A DNA stretch of 64,000 nucleotides from NCBI RefSeq assembly GCF_029504575.1, contig NZ_JAQFII010000001.1, forward strand, positions 5,587,001 through 5,651,000, written 5' to 3'. The notes beneath the pieces were generated by a model. It had not been told where the DNA came from. It saw only the letters and a program-made list of their open reading frames with translations, and made no database searches. The position numbers and the translations under genes were made by a program. The DNA comes from Streptomyces sp. SPB162. GTDB lineage: Bacteria; Actinomycetota; Actinomycetes; Streptomycetales; Streptomycetaceae. This document shows, in pieces, positions 15,233-24,990 of this stretch. The stretch's first letter is position 1. The number at the start of each line of letters is the position of its first letter.

Positions 15233-18200
15233 ATGTCACGAAGAATCCGTACGGCCTGCACGCTCGCCGCCGTCTCCTCGGCCGTCATGGTCCTTGCCGG
15301 GCCCGCACTGCCGGCCGCCGCCGTCCCCACCCCTGCGGCCGCTCCCGCCGCACCCCCTGCCGCCGCCCCCGGCACCGGAGTCATCGCCTCCGGACAGCTG
15401 TCGGTTTCCGTCGCCACCGACTTCCCCCGCGTGATCTCCTACACCGACGTCTCCAGCGGGGCGGTGCTCGGTGCGAGCAGCGCCCCGGTCACCGCCGTGA
15501 CCCTCAACGGCACCGCGTATCCGGTGGCCCTCAAACAGCCGCCGGTCCTCGACGCCACCTCCGCCCGCTACACGCTGGTCTTCCCCGCCCTTCCAGGCGT
15601 TGAGCTGGACGCCCGGCTGTCGGTCTCGGGGCGGGTGACGACGTTCCGGGTCGACGCGGTCCGCGACACCACCGCGTTCCGGGTCGGCACGATCGACATC
15701 CCCGGTCACGACCTGGTCGCGGTGGCGAGCACGGATCCCGGCGCCGCCACCGCCTTCACCACCCTGGACCCCGACTCGACCCGCACGGCCGACGTCTTCG
15801 GCACCGTCACGGCCGGGACCCCCGCGCAGGCGTCGCCGGTGGGAGCCACCTACGCGATCGTGAACACCAACAGGCTCTCGGCGGCCGTGGAGTCCAACTC
15901 CTCGTACGACAAGCCCTCGGGTGCCACCAACGGAGACGACGCCCGCTTCTGGCACCAGGCCGTCAAGCGGTCGGACGGCACCGTCCGGGTCGGCGTCGGG
16001 TCCGGTCAGTGGACGTACCGGGGCGCGGGGTCCGCTCAGCCCGCGACCGGCGAGGGACTGCCGTGGGCGAAGGTGGTCGTCACCCCGGACGCCAACGGGG
16101 ACGGTCTGGTGGACTGGCAGGACGGCGCCGTCGCGTTCCGCTCCATCGGCATCCAGCCGCAGGGCGGCGATCAGACGCCGAACCGGGTGATCACCCACAT
16201 ACCGTTCAACTTCGCCAGCCAGGCCACCCACCCGTTCCTGCGCACTCTCGACGACGTCAAACGACTCTCCCTGTCCACCGACGGCCTCGGGCAGCTCGCC
16301 CTGCTCAAGGGGTACCAGTCGGAGGGTCACGACTCGGCGCACCCCGACTACGGCGGCAACTACAACAAGCGCGCCGGCGGCCTCGCCGATCTGAACGCGC
16401 TGCTCAAGGACGGCAAGAAGTGGGGCGCCACCTTCGGCGTGCACGTCAACGCCACCGAGGCGTACCCGGTCGCCAACCACTTCAGCGACGGTCTCGTGGA
16501 TACCAGCGCCAAGGGGTGGAACTGGCTCGACCAGAGCTACTACATCGACCAGCGCAAGGACATCAACAGCGGCTCTCTCGCCCAGCGCTTCCAGCAGCTG
16601 CGCGACGAGACCGACCCGAACCTGTCACTGCTCTACCTGGACGTCTACTACACCCACGGCTGGATCGCGGACTCGACGCTGAACGCGCTGAAGGCGCAGG
16701 GGTGGAACGTCGGCACCGAATGGGCCGACAAGTTCGAGCGCGGCTCGCTCTGGTCGCACTGGGCCAACGACCTGGACTACGGGGGCCCCACCAACAAGGG
16801 CCTCAACTCGAAGATCATCCGTTTCATCCGCAACGGCCAGAAGGACGTCTGGAACAACGATCCGATCCTCGGCCAGACCTCACTCGTCGGCTTCGAGGGG
16901 TGGACCGGCGAGAACGACTGGAACGCCACGATCGCCAACGTCTGGCAGAAGAACCTCCCCGCCAAGTTCCTCCAGCACTACGACATCACCAAGTGGTCCG
17001 CCGATCGCGTCGACTTCACCGGCAACGTCCACGGGGCCACCGAGAACGGCAAGCGCGCGATCTACTCGGGCGCCGCCAAGGTGCTCGACGGGGATGCCTA
17101 CCTCCTCCCCTGGCTGAGCGGCTGGGGCGAGGACGAGAAGCAGGACAAGCTCTACCACTACAACAAGGCGGGTGGCACGACCACCTGGACCCTGCCGACG
17201 GCCTTCGCGTCCGCGTCCTCGTTCACGCTCTACCAGCTGACCGACAACGGCCGGGTCGCGGCCGGCACCGTGACTCCGTCGGGCGGCAAGGTGACGCTGA
17301 CCGCCGCCGCGAACCAGGCGTACGCGCTGTATCCGAACGTGGCGCCCGCGCAGCCGGGGCCGCAGTGGGGCGAGGGAACGCTCGTCAAGGACCCCGGATT
17401 CAACGCGGACGGCCTCGGCGACTGGACGAAGTCCGGCGCGGTCGCCCATGACACGGACGGCCTCGGCCGCCGCAGCGCCGCGCTCTCCGGCACCGCCGCC
17501 GCGTCGCTCTCCCAGCAGCTCACCGGGCTCACCCCGGGCAAGGTCTACAGCGCTTCCGCCTGGATCGAGGTCGCCCCGGGTTCGACCCGGCACACCGTGC
17601 TCTCCGCGGGCGGCGCTTCGGTCGCGGTCGACAGCTCGACGCTGCAGAACGCCGTCGCCGCCGGCGACTGGCACGACACCAACATGCAGCGCGCCAAGGT
17701 GAACTTCACGGCGCCCGCGAGCGGCACGGTGACGTTCCGGATCGCCGCAGCCGCCGGGAGCGCGGCGAAGGTCCGGGTCGACGACGTGCGGGTGGTGGCG
17801 AACGCCCCGGCCACCAAGGCGGGGACCGTCGTCTACGAGGACTTCGAGGCCGTCGACCAGGGCTGGGGACCGTTCCTCAAGGGCAACGCCGGTGGGGTGA
17901 CCGATCCGCGCACGCACATCGCGCAGAAGCACGCGCCCTACACGCAGGCCGGCTGGAACGGGAAGCTCACCGACGACGTCATCGGCGGCGCGGAGTCGCT
18001 GAAGTCGCACGATGAGAACAGCGGGATCGTGTACCGCACCGCGCCCTGGACCGTCCCGATGGTCGCCGGGCACACGTACACGGTCGAGTTCGACTACCAG
18101 TCGAGCCACCCGGGCGCCTACACCTGGGACACCGGCACCGGGACCACCGCGTCCCGGCGGACGGCCCTGCCACAGGCGCGGACCACCACGCACTTCAGCG

Positions 18201-18766
18201 AACAGGTGCCGGCGAGCACCGGCAGCTGGGTCGGGCTGGAGAAGCTCACCGGCGCACCGGCCGACGCCGATCTGACGCTCGACGGCTTCACCGTCACCGA
18301 CCTGGGCGGCACCCCGCCGCCCAGCGGCACCTGGGCCAGCGACCTGACCTGGGCTTCGGCCGTGAACGGCTGGGGTCCCGCGGAGCTCGACCGGTCCAAC
18401 GGCGAGCAGGCGGCCGGTGACGGCGGCCCGCTGACGGTGGGCGGCACGGTCTACGCCAAGGGTCTCGGCACGCACGCGGCCTCCACCATCCGTTACGACC
18501 TCGCCGGAAAGGGCTGCACCTCGTTCACCGCGCAGGTGGGTGTGGACGACGAGCAGGCGGCCCGCGGCTCGGTGACCTTCGCCGTCCTCGCGGACGGCGC
18601 GCAGAAGGCCGCCTCCCCGGTGCTGCGCTCCTCCGACGGCGCCTACGCGCTCACCGCCGACGTCACCGGCGCGCGGTACGTGGACCTGGTCGTCGGCGAC
18701 GGTGGGGACGGCAACGGGAACGACCACGCGGACTGGGGGAACGCCTCCTTCCGGTGCGCTGGTTGA
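15233..18766 (+). CDS. Secreted endo-alpha-N-acetylgalactosaminidase, GH101
   Basis: The 1177-aa protein has a signal peptide followed by a Pro/Ala linker. It has the GH101 core: HVNATEAYPVANHFSDGLV, LLYLDVYYTHGW with predicted nucleophile D470, and GWNVGTEWADKFERGS with predicted acid/base E496, then the beta-sandwich domain. The C-terminal part carries carbohydrate-binding modules: two jelly-roll-like stretches (about 720-860 and 870-1020) and an NPCBM-like domain at about 1030-1177 (YAKGLGTHAASTIRYDLAG). GH101 enzymes release Gal-beta-1,3-GalNAc from serine or threonine of mucin-type glycoproteins. The GH35 beta-galactosidase, isomerase and aldolase that follow on the other strand could process the product. 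Confidence 0.92.
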   Translation: MSRRIRTACTLAAVSSAVMVLAGPALPAAAVPTPAAAPAAPPAAAPGTGVIASGQLSVSVATDFPRVISYTDVSSGAVLGASSAPVTAVTLNGTAYPVALKQPPVLDATSARYTLVFPALPGVELDARLSVSGRVTTFRVDAVRDTTAFRVGTIDIPGHDLVAVASTDPGAATAFTTLDPDSTRTADVFGTVTAGTPAQASPVGATYAIVNTNRLSAAVESNSSYDKPSGATNGDDARFWHQAVKRSDGTVRVGVGSGQWTYRGAGSAQPATGEGLPWAKVVVTPDANGDGLVDWQDGAVAFRSIGIQPQGGDQTPNRVITHIPFNFASQATHPFLRTLDDVKRLSLSTDGLGQLALLKGYQSEGHDSAHPDYGGNYNKRAGGLADLNALLKDGKKWGATFGVHVNATEAYPVANHFSDGLVDTSAKGWNWLDQSYYIDQRKDINSGSLAQRFQQLRDETDPNLSLLYLDVYYTHGWIADSTLNALKAQGWNVGTEWADKFERGSLWSHWANDLDYGGPTNKGLNSKIIRFIRNGQKDVWNNDPILGQTSLVGFEGWTGENDWNATIANVWQKNLPAKFLQHYDITKWSADRVDFTGNVHGATENGKRAIYSGAAKVLDGDAYLLPWLSGWGEDEKQDKLYHYNKAGGTTTWTLPTAFASASSFTLYQLTDNGRVAAGTVTPSGGKVTLTAAANQAYALYPNVAPAQPGPQWGEGTLVKDPGFNADGLGDWTKSGAVAHDTDGLGRRSAALSGTAAASLSQQLTGLTPGKVYSASAWIEVAPGSTRHTVLSAGGASVAVDSSTLQNAVAAGDWHDTNMQRAKVNFTAPASGTVTFRIAAAAGSAAKVRVDDVRVVANAPATKAGTVVYEDFEAVDQGWGPFLKGNAGGVTDPRTHIAQKHAPYTQAGWNGKLTDDVIGGAESLKSHDENSGIVYRTAPWTVPMVAGHTYTVEFDYQSSHPGAYTWDTGTGTTASRRTALPQARTTTHFSEQVPASTGSWVGLEKLTGAPADADLTLDGFTVTDLGGTPPPSGTWASDLTWASAVNGWGPAELDRSNGEQAAGDGGPLTVGGTVYAKGLGTHAASTIRYDLAGKGCTSFTAQVGVDDEQAARGSVTFAVLADGAQKAASPVLRSSDGAYALTADVTGARYVDLVVGDGGDGNGNDHADWGNASFRCAG

Positions 18767-18777
18767 CCCGTTGAGGC

Positions 18778-18813
18778 GCCGGGTCCCGTTCGCTCGGGGG
18801 AGCGGGACCCGGC
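18778..18813. terminator. Bidirectional terminator between GH101 and aldolase genes
   Basis: GCCGGGTCCCGTT pairs with AGCGGGACCCGGC (one wobble) around a 10-base loop. It lies between convergent genes. Confidence 0.75.
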
Positions 18814-18822
18814 TCGCCCGGA

Positions 18823-19656
18823 TCAGCCCGCCAGCACGCGCAGCAGCCGCGCCACCTCGTCCGCGACGGCGGATCGCCCCGGGCCGAGGTACTTGCGGGG
18901 GTCGGTCAGCCGGGGCTGCGCCGTCAGGGTCTCGCGCACCGCCGCCGTGAAGCAGGCGTTCAGGTGCGTGGCGATGTTGATCTTCACCATGCCGTGCCCG
19001 ACCGCCCGCGCCAGGTCCTCGTCCGCCACGCCCGACGACCCGTGCAGGACGAGCGGCACCTCTACGGCGCCGCGCAGCCGCCCGATCAGCTCGAAGTCGA
19101 GTTCGGCGGTACGGGTGCTCATCGCGTGCGACGTGCCGACGGCGACGGCCAGGCCGTCCACCCCGGTCGCCGCGACGTACGCCGCCGCTTCGGCGGGGTC
19201 GGTGCGCACACCCGGCCCGTGCACGCCGTCCTTGCCCCCGACCTCGCCGAGCTCGGCCTCGAGCCAGACGCCCGCGCGGTGGCAGAACTCGGCCGCTGAG
19301 GCCGTGGCCGCCACGTTCTCCTCGTACGGCAGCGTCGAGGCGTCGAACATCACCGACGTCAGGCCCAGCGCGACGGCCTCTTCCACCAGGCCGCGGTCGG
19401 TGGCGTGGTCGAGGTGGACGGCGACCGGCACGGAGGCGGCGCGGGCGATGGCGAGGGTCGCGGCGGCGACCGGCTCCAGGGCGCCGTGGTAGCGCACCGC
19501 GTTCTCGCTGATCTGCAGGACCACCGGCAGGCCGGCGCGCTCCGCGCCCGCCGCGAGGGCGGTCGCGTGCTCCAGTTGGATAACGTTGAACGCGCCGACG
19601 CCCCGGCCCGCGGCCCGCGCGGGTCCGGTGATCTCACCCGTGCCGACCAGAGGCAT
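18823..19656 (-). CDS. Class II fructose/tagatose-bisphosphate aldolase family protein
   Basis: The 277-aa protein has class II aldolase features: FNVIQLEHATAL, zinc-ligand region AVHLDHATDRG, SVMFDASTLPYEEN, EAELGEVGGKDG, VAVGTSHAMS and LHGSSGV. It is closest in style to the KbaY/GatY tagatose-1,6-bisphosphate aldolases. GGGAGAAGAG lies before the ATG. It is the last gene of a minus-strand operon after the GH35 enzyme and a SIS isomerase, which fits breakdown of galactosamine-type sugars through tagatose phosphates. No tagatose-6-phosphate kinase is visible here. Confidence 0.88.
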   Translation of the reverse strand: MPLVGTGEITGPARAAGRGVGAFNVIQLEHATALAAGAERAGLPVVLQISENAVRYHGALEPVAAATLAIARAASVPVAVHLDHATDRGLVEEAVALGLTSVMFDASTLPYEENVAATASAAEFCHRAGVWLEAELGEVGGKDGVHGPGVRTDPAEAAAYVAATGVDGLAVAVGTSHAMSTRTAELDFELIGRLRGAVEVPLVLHGSSGVADEDLARAVGHGMVKINIATHLNACFTAAVRETLTAQPRLTDPRKYLGPGRSAVADEVARLLRVLAG

Positions 19657-19683
19657 GGATCTCTTCTCCCGGGCTCGAAACCG

Positions 19684-20562
19684 TCAGGACAGGACGACGG
19701 AACGCGTCAGGTTGCGCGGGGTGTCGGGGTCGAGGCCGTTCGCCTCGGCGATGGCGACCGCGAGGCGCTGCACCCGGATCAGGTCGGCCAGCGGGTCGGT
19801 GCCCGCCGCCTCCAGCCTGCCGCCGGTGCGCGCCACGTCCCCGTCCAGCCCTTCGGGCAGGTCGCCGAAGACCCAGGCGATCCGGTTCGGGCCGGTGATC
19901 GCGATGGGGCCGTGCCGGTACTCCATCGCGGGGTACGACTCGGTCCAGGCGCCCGCCGCCTCGCGCATCTTGAGGCCGGCCTCCAGCGCGATGCCGTAGG
20001 ACCAGCCGGTGCCCAGGAAGCTGAACTGCTCGGCGCCCAGCAGGTCGGGCGGGAGCACCTCGGCGATCGCGCGGCGCGCGTCGGCGACGGCGGGCGCGAT
20101 GTCCTCGCCCAGGTGGGTGCGGAGCAGTGCGAGCACGCTGGTCGCGAAGCGGGTCTGGACGACGGACTTCTCGTCGGCGAAGTCCAGCACCACCAGATCG
20201 TCCACCAGGTCCACGATCGGGGTCTTCGGGTCGCCGATGACCGCGGTGACCTTGACCGTTCCGCGCACCCTGCGGATCAGCTCCAGCACCTCCGTGGTGG
20301 TGCCGGAGCGGGTGATGGCCACGATCCGGTCGTAGTCGCGGCCGTAGGGGAACTCGGAGGCGGCGAAGGCGTCGGTCAGGCCGTGTCCGGCGCGCTCGCG
20401 CAGTACCGCGTACGACTGGGCCATGAACCAGGAGGTGCCGCAGCCCACGACCGCGACCTTCTCCCCGGTGGCGGGCAGAGCGCCCGCGATCTGGGGGATG
20501 AGTCCGGCGGCGCGCTCCCAGCACTCGGGCTGGGTGGCGATCTCGTCCGCGGTGATCGACAT
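19684..20562 (-). CDS. SIS-domain sugar isomerase (AgaS/GlmS-like)
   Basis: The 292-aa protein has two SIS domains. The first (about 30-170) includes VVGCGTSWFMAQSYAVLRE, FPYGRDYDRIVAITRSGTTTE; the second (about 185-292) includes FLGTGWSYGIALEAGLKMREA and SYPAMEYRHGPIA. This resembles the isomerase half of glucosamine-6-phosphate synthase and the AgaS-type galactosamine-6-phosphate deaminase/isomerase. The N-terminal glutaminase domain of GlmS is absent. In an operon with an aldolase and a beta-galactosidase, a catabolic amino-sugar deaminase role is most likely. Confidence 0.88.
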   Translation of the reverse strand: MSITADEIATQPECWERAAGLIPQIAGALPATGEKVAVVGCGTSWFMAQSYAVLRERAGHGLTDAFAASEFPYGRDYDRIVAITRSGTTTEVLELIRRVRGTVKVTAVIGDPKTPIVDLVDDLVVLDFADEKSVVQTRFATSVLALLRTHLGEDIAPAVADARRAIAEVLPPDLLGAEQFSFLGTGWSYGIALEAGLKMREAAGAWTESYPAMEYRHGPIAITGPNRIAWVFGDLPEGLDGDVARTGGRLEAAGTDPLADLIRVQRLAVAIAEANGLDPDTPRNLTRSVVLS

Positions 20563-20652
20563 GGAGGTGCCGTCCCTTCGTCGTTCCGTCCGTCAGGTCG
20601 GACGGTACTTGATGGTGTGGCCGGATCCGGGGCGGCGGGGTGTGGCGTGCGC

Positions 20653-22413
20653 TCAGCCGAGGTCGGGCTCGGTTCGGATCTCGACGAACGGTCCGGCGTG
20701 CCCGTCGAGTTCGAGCACGGCGATCTCGTTGCGGCCGGCACGCAGCAGCGGCCACGGCACGTAGAGCGTCCGCTGCGGCCCGCGGTCCCAGTAGCGGCCC
20801 AGGCAGAAGCCGTTGACCCAGACGTACCCCTTGGTCCAGCCGGGCAGTGCGAGGTAGCCGTCCGCGGGCTCGTCGACGTCCAGGAAGCCGCGGTGGAAGG
20901 CGGCGGCACCGGACGGTCCTTCGAACGCTGTACCCCAGGGCAGGCCGTCCGGTGTGCCGTCGCCGAGCGGCACCGGCTCGGCGGTCCAGCCGTGCAGGTA
21001 CTGCTGGGTGTGCAGCACCCCGGACAGGCCCTTGCGGTCGCCGATCGCGGCACCGTAGTTGACCCGGCCCATGGACTCCACGAGGAGTTCCAGTCGGGCG
21101 GTGGGCCCGGCCACCGCGATCTCGGGCCGCTCGCCGCCGTCGCGTTCCAACACGGCGACCTGGGCGCCGTCCACGAAGACGTGCGCCCGGTCGGCCAGCC
21201 CCTCCAGGGTCAGGGGATACGCCCGGCGCGGGCCGGGGATCTCCGTCCGGTACCGCACCAGGCCGTGGGCCAGGCCCAGCTCCTCGAAGGACGGTGGTAC
21301 CGGGGCGTGCACGGTGCCGGTCGACAGCCGCTCGATGACGTCGAAGAGCGGCACGGACTCGGTGAGCACCACCCTGGCGGCCGGGAGCAGCGGCGGCATC
21401 GGCTCGGGGTCGGGCGCCGGCTCGTCGGTGTAGGCCGCCAGCACCTCGCGGAACGCCCAGAACTTGGGGGTGGGCGCTCCCCGCTCGTCGATCGGGGCGT
21501 CGTAGTCGTAGGACGTGATCGTCGGCTGGTACCCCTCGCCGGTGCGCGGGTCGGCGGTGTTGGCGCCCGCACAGGTGCCGAAGTTGGTGCCGCCGTGCGC
21601 CATGTAGAGGTTGACGGAGGCGTCGTTCTCCAGGATCTCGCGGAGCGCGCCCGCGGCGTCCTCGGGGGAGCGGACGGTGTGCTTCTCACCCCAGTGGTCG
21701 AACCAGCCGTTCCAGAACTCCATGCACATCGGCGGGTCCTGCGGCCGGACGCGGCGCAGCTCGGCGAAGGCCTCGGTGGCGCGGCTGCCGAAGTTGGCGG
21801 TGGCGAGGTGGCCCGGGACGGCCCCGCCGGTGAGGAAGAAGTCCTCCGGGCCGTCGGAGGTGAACAGCGGCACGTCGATCCCGCGCGAGCGCAGGCCGTC
21901 GGCGAGGTGCCGGAGGTACGCGCGGTCCGTGCCGAACGAGCCGTACTCGTTCTCTATCTGCACCATCAGGACGTTGCCGCCCCGGGTGGTCTGGTGCGCC
22001 GCGATCACCGGGATCAGCCGGTCGTACCAGCGGTCCACCGCCTCCAGGTACCGCGGGTGGCCCACCCGCAGCCGCAGGTTCCGGTCCGCCAGCAGCCACC
22101 ATGGCAGGCCGCCGTTCTCCCACTCCGCGCAGATGTACGGGCTGGGGCGCACGATGGCGTGCAGCCCGGCCTCGGCGGAGGCGCGCAGGAACGCGTCCAG
22201 GTCGGCGATGCCGTCGAAGGTGTACTCGCCGGGGCGCGGCTCGTGGAGGTTCCACGGGACGTACGTCTCCACGGTGTTCAGGCCCATCGCGCGCAGCATG
22301 CGCAGCCGGTGCGGCCACTGCTCGGGGAGCGTGCGGAAGTAGTGCAACGCGCCGGACAGCAGGCGCAGGGGGTGGCCGTCGAGGGAGAAGCCCTCGGGTG
22401 ACATCTCGAGCAT
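20653..22413 (-). CDS. Beta-galactosidase, GH35
   Basis: The 586-aa protein is a GH35 TIM-barrel enzyme with no signal peptide, so it probably acts in the cytoplasm. It has SGALHYFRTLPEQWPHRLRM, TYVPWNLHEP, VQIENEYGSFGTD with predicted acid/base E156, and CMEFWNGWFDHWG with predicted nucleophile E232. C-terminal beta domains end in WTKGYVWVNGFCLGRYW. The ATG (MLEMSPEGFS) follows GGAG by nine bases. The long frame open beyond the start is antisense to the PL8 gene and is not coding. First gene of the minus-strand operon; with the secreted GH101 enzyme it could split imported Gal-beta-1,3-GalNAc. Confidence 0.92.
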   Translation of the reverse strand: MLEMSPEGFSLDGHPLRLLSGALHYFRTLPEQWPHRLRMLRAMGLNTVETYVPWNLHEPRPGEYTFDGIADLDAFLRASAEAGLHAIVRPSPYICAEWENGGLPWWLLADRNLRLRVGHPRYLEAVDRWYDRLIPVIAAHQTTRGGNVLMVQIENEYGSFGTDRAYLRHLADGLRSRGIDVPLFTSDGPEDFFLTGGAVPGHLATANFGSRATEAFAELRRVRPQDPPMCMEFWNGWFDHWGEKHTVRSPEDAAGALREILENDASVNLYMAHGGTNFGTCAGANTADPRTGEGYQPTITSYDYDAPIDERGAPTPKFWAFREVLAAYTDEPAPDPEPMPPLLPAARVVLTESVPLFDVIERLSTGTVHAPVPPSFEELGLAHGLVRYRTEIPGPRRAYPLTLEGLADRAHVFVDGAQVAVLERDGGERPEIAVAGPTARLELLVESMGRVNYGAAIGDRKGLSGVLHTQQYLHGWTAEPVPLGDGTPDGLPWGTAFEGPSGAAAFHRGFLDVDEPADGYLALPGWTKGYVWVNGFCLGRYWDRGPQRTLYVPWPLLRAGRNEIAVLELDGHAGPFVEIRTEPDLG

Positions 22414-22542
22414 GAGGGTTCTCCGGTGCGGTGACGTGCTGCTGCGGGTGGCGTCAGCGTGATCGTAAGTGGGCGTTCCTGTCGCCACAATCCAAAAAAT
22501 CAAACAGTGTTCAATCCGTTGTGGGTGGTGGAACGCGCGTGA

Positions 22543-22558
22543 TAGAAACCGCTTACTA
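22543..22558. promoter_or_regulatory. LacI-type operator candidate between GH35 and PL8
   Basis: TAGAAACCGCTTACTA is an imperfect 16-bp palindrome (six of eight positions pair) with the central CG typical of LacI-family operators. It overlaps a possible -10 region (TTGTGG at 22519, 18 bases, TAGAAA) and sits 50 bases before the PL8 start. No LacI gene is in this window. Confidence 0.5.
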
Positions 22559-22608
22559 GAGAGAAGTGAAGCACGCCGTCGTCTTCGCGCTCGGAGGTTC
22601 CCACCGCC

Positions 22609-24990
22609 ATGCCCTCCCCCTGGTCCCGCCGGACGTTCCTCGTCGGAAGCGGCGCCGCGGCCTTCGCCGCGGGCCTCCCTGCCGGGCGGGCGGCCGCCGC
22701 CTCCGACGCCTTCGACACCCTGCGGCTGCGCTGGCGCGCCCTCACCCTGGGCGCCGGCTTCGACGCCGCCGCCGAGCCGTACGCGACGAAGCTCGCCACC
22801 CTCGGCGGCGCCGCGCGCACCTCGCAGGCGTCCATGGCCCCGGCCACCGGATCGCTCTGGCCCGACCAGCCGCTGAACGCCACCGCGTCCATCACCGGGA
22901 GCTACGCCCGGCTCAACGAGATGGCGCAGGCCTGGGCCCAGCCCGCCACCGGGTCCACCGCGGACCCGGCGATGATCGCGGCCGTCGTCCAGGGACTGGA
23001 CCACCTCTACGCCCAGGTCTACAACGAGAACACCACCGCGTTCCTCCCCAACTGGTGGGACTGGCAGATCGGCAGCCCCCGGCTGCTGCTCGACACGGTG
23101 ACCATCGCCTACGACGCGCTCAGCGCCGCCCAGACGGCCTCGTACCTGCGCGCGGTCGACCATTTCGTGCCGGACTCCGCCGTCGGCTCGTACTCCGGCA
23201 CCAGCACCGGCGCCAACCGCGTCGACCTGTGCCGCGTCATCGCCGTCCGGGGCGTGCTCGGCAAGTCGGCGGCGAAGCCGGCGCTGGCCCGCGACGCGCT
23301 CTCCCCGGTCTTCCCGTACGTGACCACCGGCGACGGGCTCTACGCCGACGGCTCCTTCGTCCAGCACACCTACGTCGCGTACACCGGTTCGTACGGCGAG
23401 GTGCAGATCGACGGGCTGGCGCGGCTGTTCGCCCTGCTCGCCGGTTCCACCTGGGCGGTCACCGACCCGAACCGGCAGATCATCCTGGACTCCGTCGAGA
23501 AGGCGTACGCGCCCTTCCTCTACAACGGCCTGGTCATGGACACGGTCGCCGGGCGTGCCATCAGCCGCGGCATCGCCACCACCGACCCCACCCGTATCCA
23601 GGGCGACGACCATCGGCGCGGCCACCCGCTGCTCGCCCACATCGCGCTGCTGGCCGAGGGCGCGAGCGCCGCCGAGCGGACCCGCTGGCAGGGCCTGGTG
23701 AAGGGGTGGATCCAGCGCGACTACTACAGCCCGGTGCTCTCGGACGCCAAGCTCGGCATAGCCGATCTCGCCCGGCTGGAGGCCATCGCCGACAGCGCGG
23801 TGGCCGCGGCGCCGGAACCGGTCGCGCACCGGCTCTTCCCCGGCATGGACCGGGCGGTGCACCGCCGCGCCGACTGGGCCGCCGCGATCGGCATGGCCTC
23901 GAAGCGCATCACGTACTACGAGACCGGCAACGGCGAGAACCTGCGGGGCTGGCACACCGGCTCCGGCATGCTCTCCTGGTGGGGCTCCAGCTACGGCAAC
24001 GGCCAGTACAGCGACGCCTTCTGGCCCACCGTCGACCCGTACCGACTGCCCGGCACGACGGTGTCGAAGAAGGCGCTGGCGGACGGCGAGGGCGGCACGT
24101 GGGGTGCGGCGCGGCCGGATACGACCTGGGTCGGCGGCGCCACCGACGGGGAGTTCGCGGCGGTCGGCCAGCACCTCAAGGGCCTGTCCAGCACGATGAG
24201 CGCGCGCAAGTCGTGGTTCTGCCTCGACGACACGGTGGTCTGCCTCGGCGCGGGCATCACCGGCACCGACGGCGCGGCCGTCGAGACCGTCGTCGAGAAC
24301 CGCAACCTCGGCCCGGCCGGTACCCACGGCCTCGCCGTCAACGGCACCACGCAGTCCACCGCGCTCGGCTGGTCCGCGACGTTGGCCGGCACCACGTGGG
24401 CCCGGATCACCGGCTTCGGCGGCTATGTCTTCCCGGGCGGCGGGGGAGCGACGGTCAAGGCGCTGCGCGAGGCGCGCACCGGCACCTGGGCCGCCATCAA
24501 CACCGGCGGCACAACCGACGTGCTGACCCGGCGCTACCTCACGCTCTGGCTGGACCACGGCGTGGACCCGGTGAACGCCTCCTACACCTACCTCGTGATG
24601 CCGGGCGCGACCGCCGCCGCCACCGCGGCCCGCGCCGCCGCGACCGGCTGGCTGGCGACCCTGGCCAACACCGCGGCGCAGCAGGGCGTCTCGGTGCCCT
24701 CGCTGGGGTTCACCGGGATCAACTTCTGGTCGGCGGGCACCGTCGGCGGCGTCACCGCCTCGGTCCCGGCCTGCGTCATGATCCGCGTCAGCGGTTCCAC
24801 GGCCACCGTCTGCGTCTCGGAGCCGCCGCGGTCCGGCGCCTCGCTCGACATCACCTGGAACCGGCCGGTGTCCGCCGTCACCGCCAAGGACGCCACGGTC
24901 ACGGTCACCGGCACCGGCGCCTCGCTGCGGCTCACCATCGCCCCCGGCACCACCGGAGCCACCCACCGGGCCACGGTGAGTCTGGCGTGA
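22609..24990 (+). CDS. Secreted polysaccharide lyase family 8 (hyaluronate/chondroitin/xanthan lyase type)
   Basis: The 793-aa protein starts with a Tat signal (SPWSRRTFLVGSGAA). The alpha-toroid domain carries the aromatic patch NWWDWQIG (148-155). The catalytic set N203, H253 (SFVQHTYVAYTGSYG) and Y262 has the same spacing (50 and 9) as in pneumococcal hyaluronate lyase. Beta-sandwich domains follow, including GNGENLRGWHTGSGMLSWW. PL8 enzymes cleave uronic-acid polysaccharides by beta-elimination. GGAGG precedes ATG 22609. It is divergent from the GH35 operon and shares a regulatory region with a LacI-like operator. The exact substrate cannot be decided by eye. Confidence 0.93.
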   Translation: MPSPWSRRTFLVGSGAAAFAAGLPAGRAAAASDAFDTLRLRWRALTLGAGFDAAAEPYATKLATLGGAARTSQASMAPATGSLWPDQPLNATASITGSYARLNEMAQAWAQPATGSTADPAMIAAVVQGLDHLYAQVYNENTTAFLPNWWDWQIGSPRLLLDTVTIAYDALSAAQTASYLRAVDHFVPDSAVGSYSGTSTGANRVDLCRVIAVRGVLGKSAAKPALARDALSPVFPYVTTGDGLYADGSFVQHTYVAYTGSYGEVQIDGLARLFALLAGSTWAVTDPNRQIILDSVEKAYAPFLYNGLVMDTVAGRAISRGIATTDPTRIQGDDHRRGHPLLAHIALLAEGASAAERTRWQGLVKGWIQRDYYSPVLSDAKLGIADLARLEAIADSAVAAAPEPVAHRLFPGMDRAVHRRADWAAAIGMASKRITYYETGNGENLRGWHTGSGMLSWWGSSYGNGQYSDAFWPTVDPYRLPGTTVSKKALADGEGGTWGAARPDTTWVGGATDGEFAAVGQHLKGLSSTMSARKSWFCLDDTVVCLGAGITGTDGAAVETVVENRNLGPAGTHGLAVNGTTQSTALGWSATLAGTTWARITGFGGYVFPGGGGATVKALREARTGTWAAINTGGTTDVLTRRYLTLWLDHGVDPVNASYTYLVMPGATAAATAARAAATGWLATLANTAAQQGVSVPSLGFTGINFWSAGTVGGVTASVPACVMIRVSGSTATVCVSEPPRSGASLDITWNRPVSAVTAKDATVTVTGTGASLRLTIAPGTTGATHRATVSLA

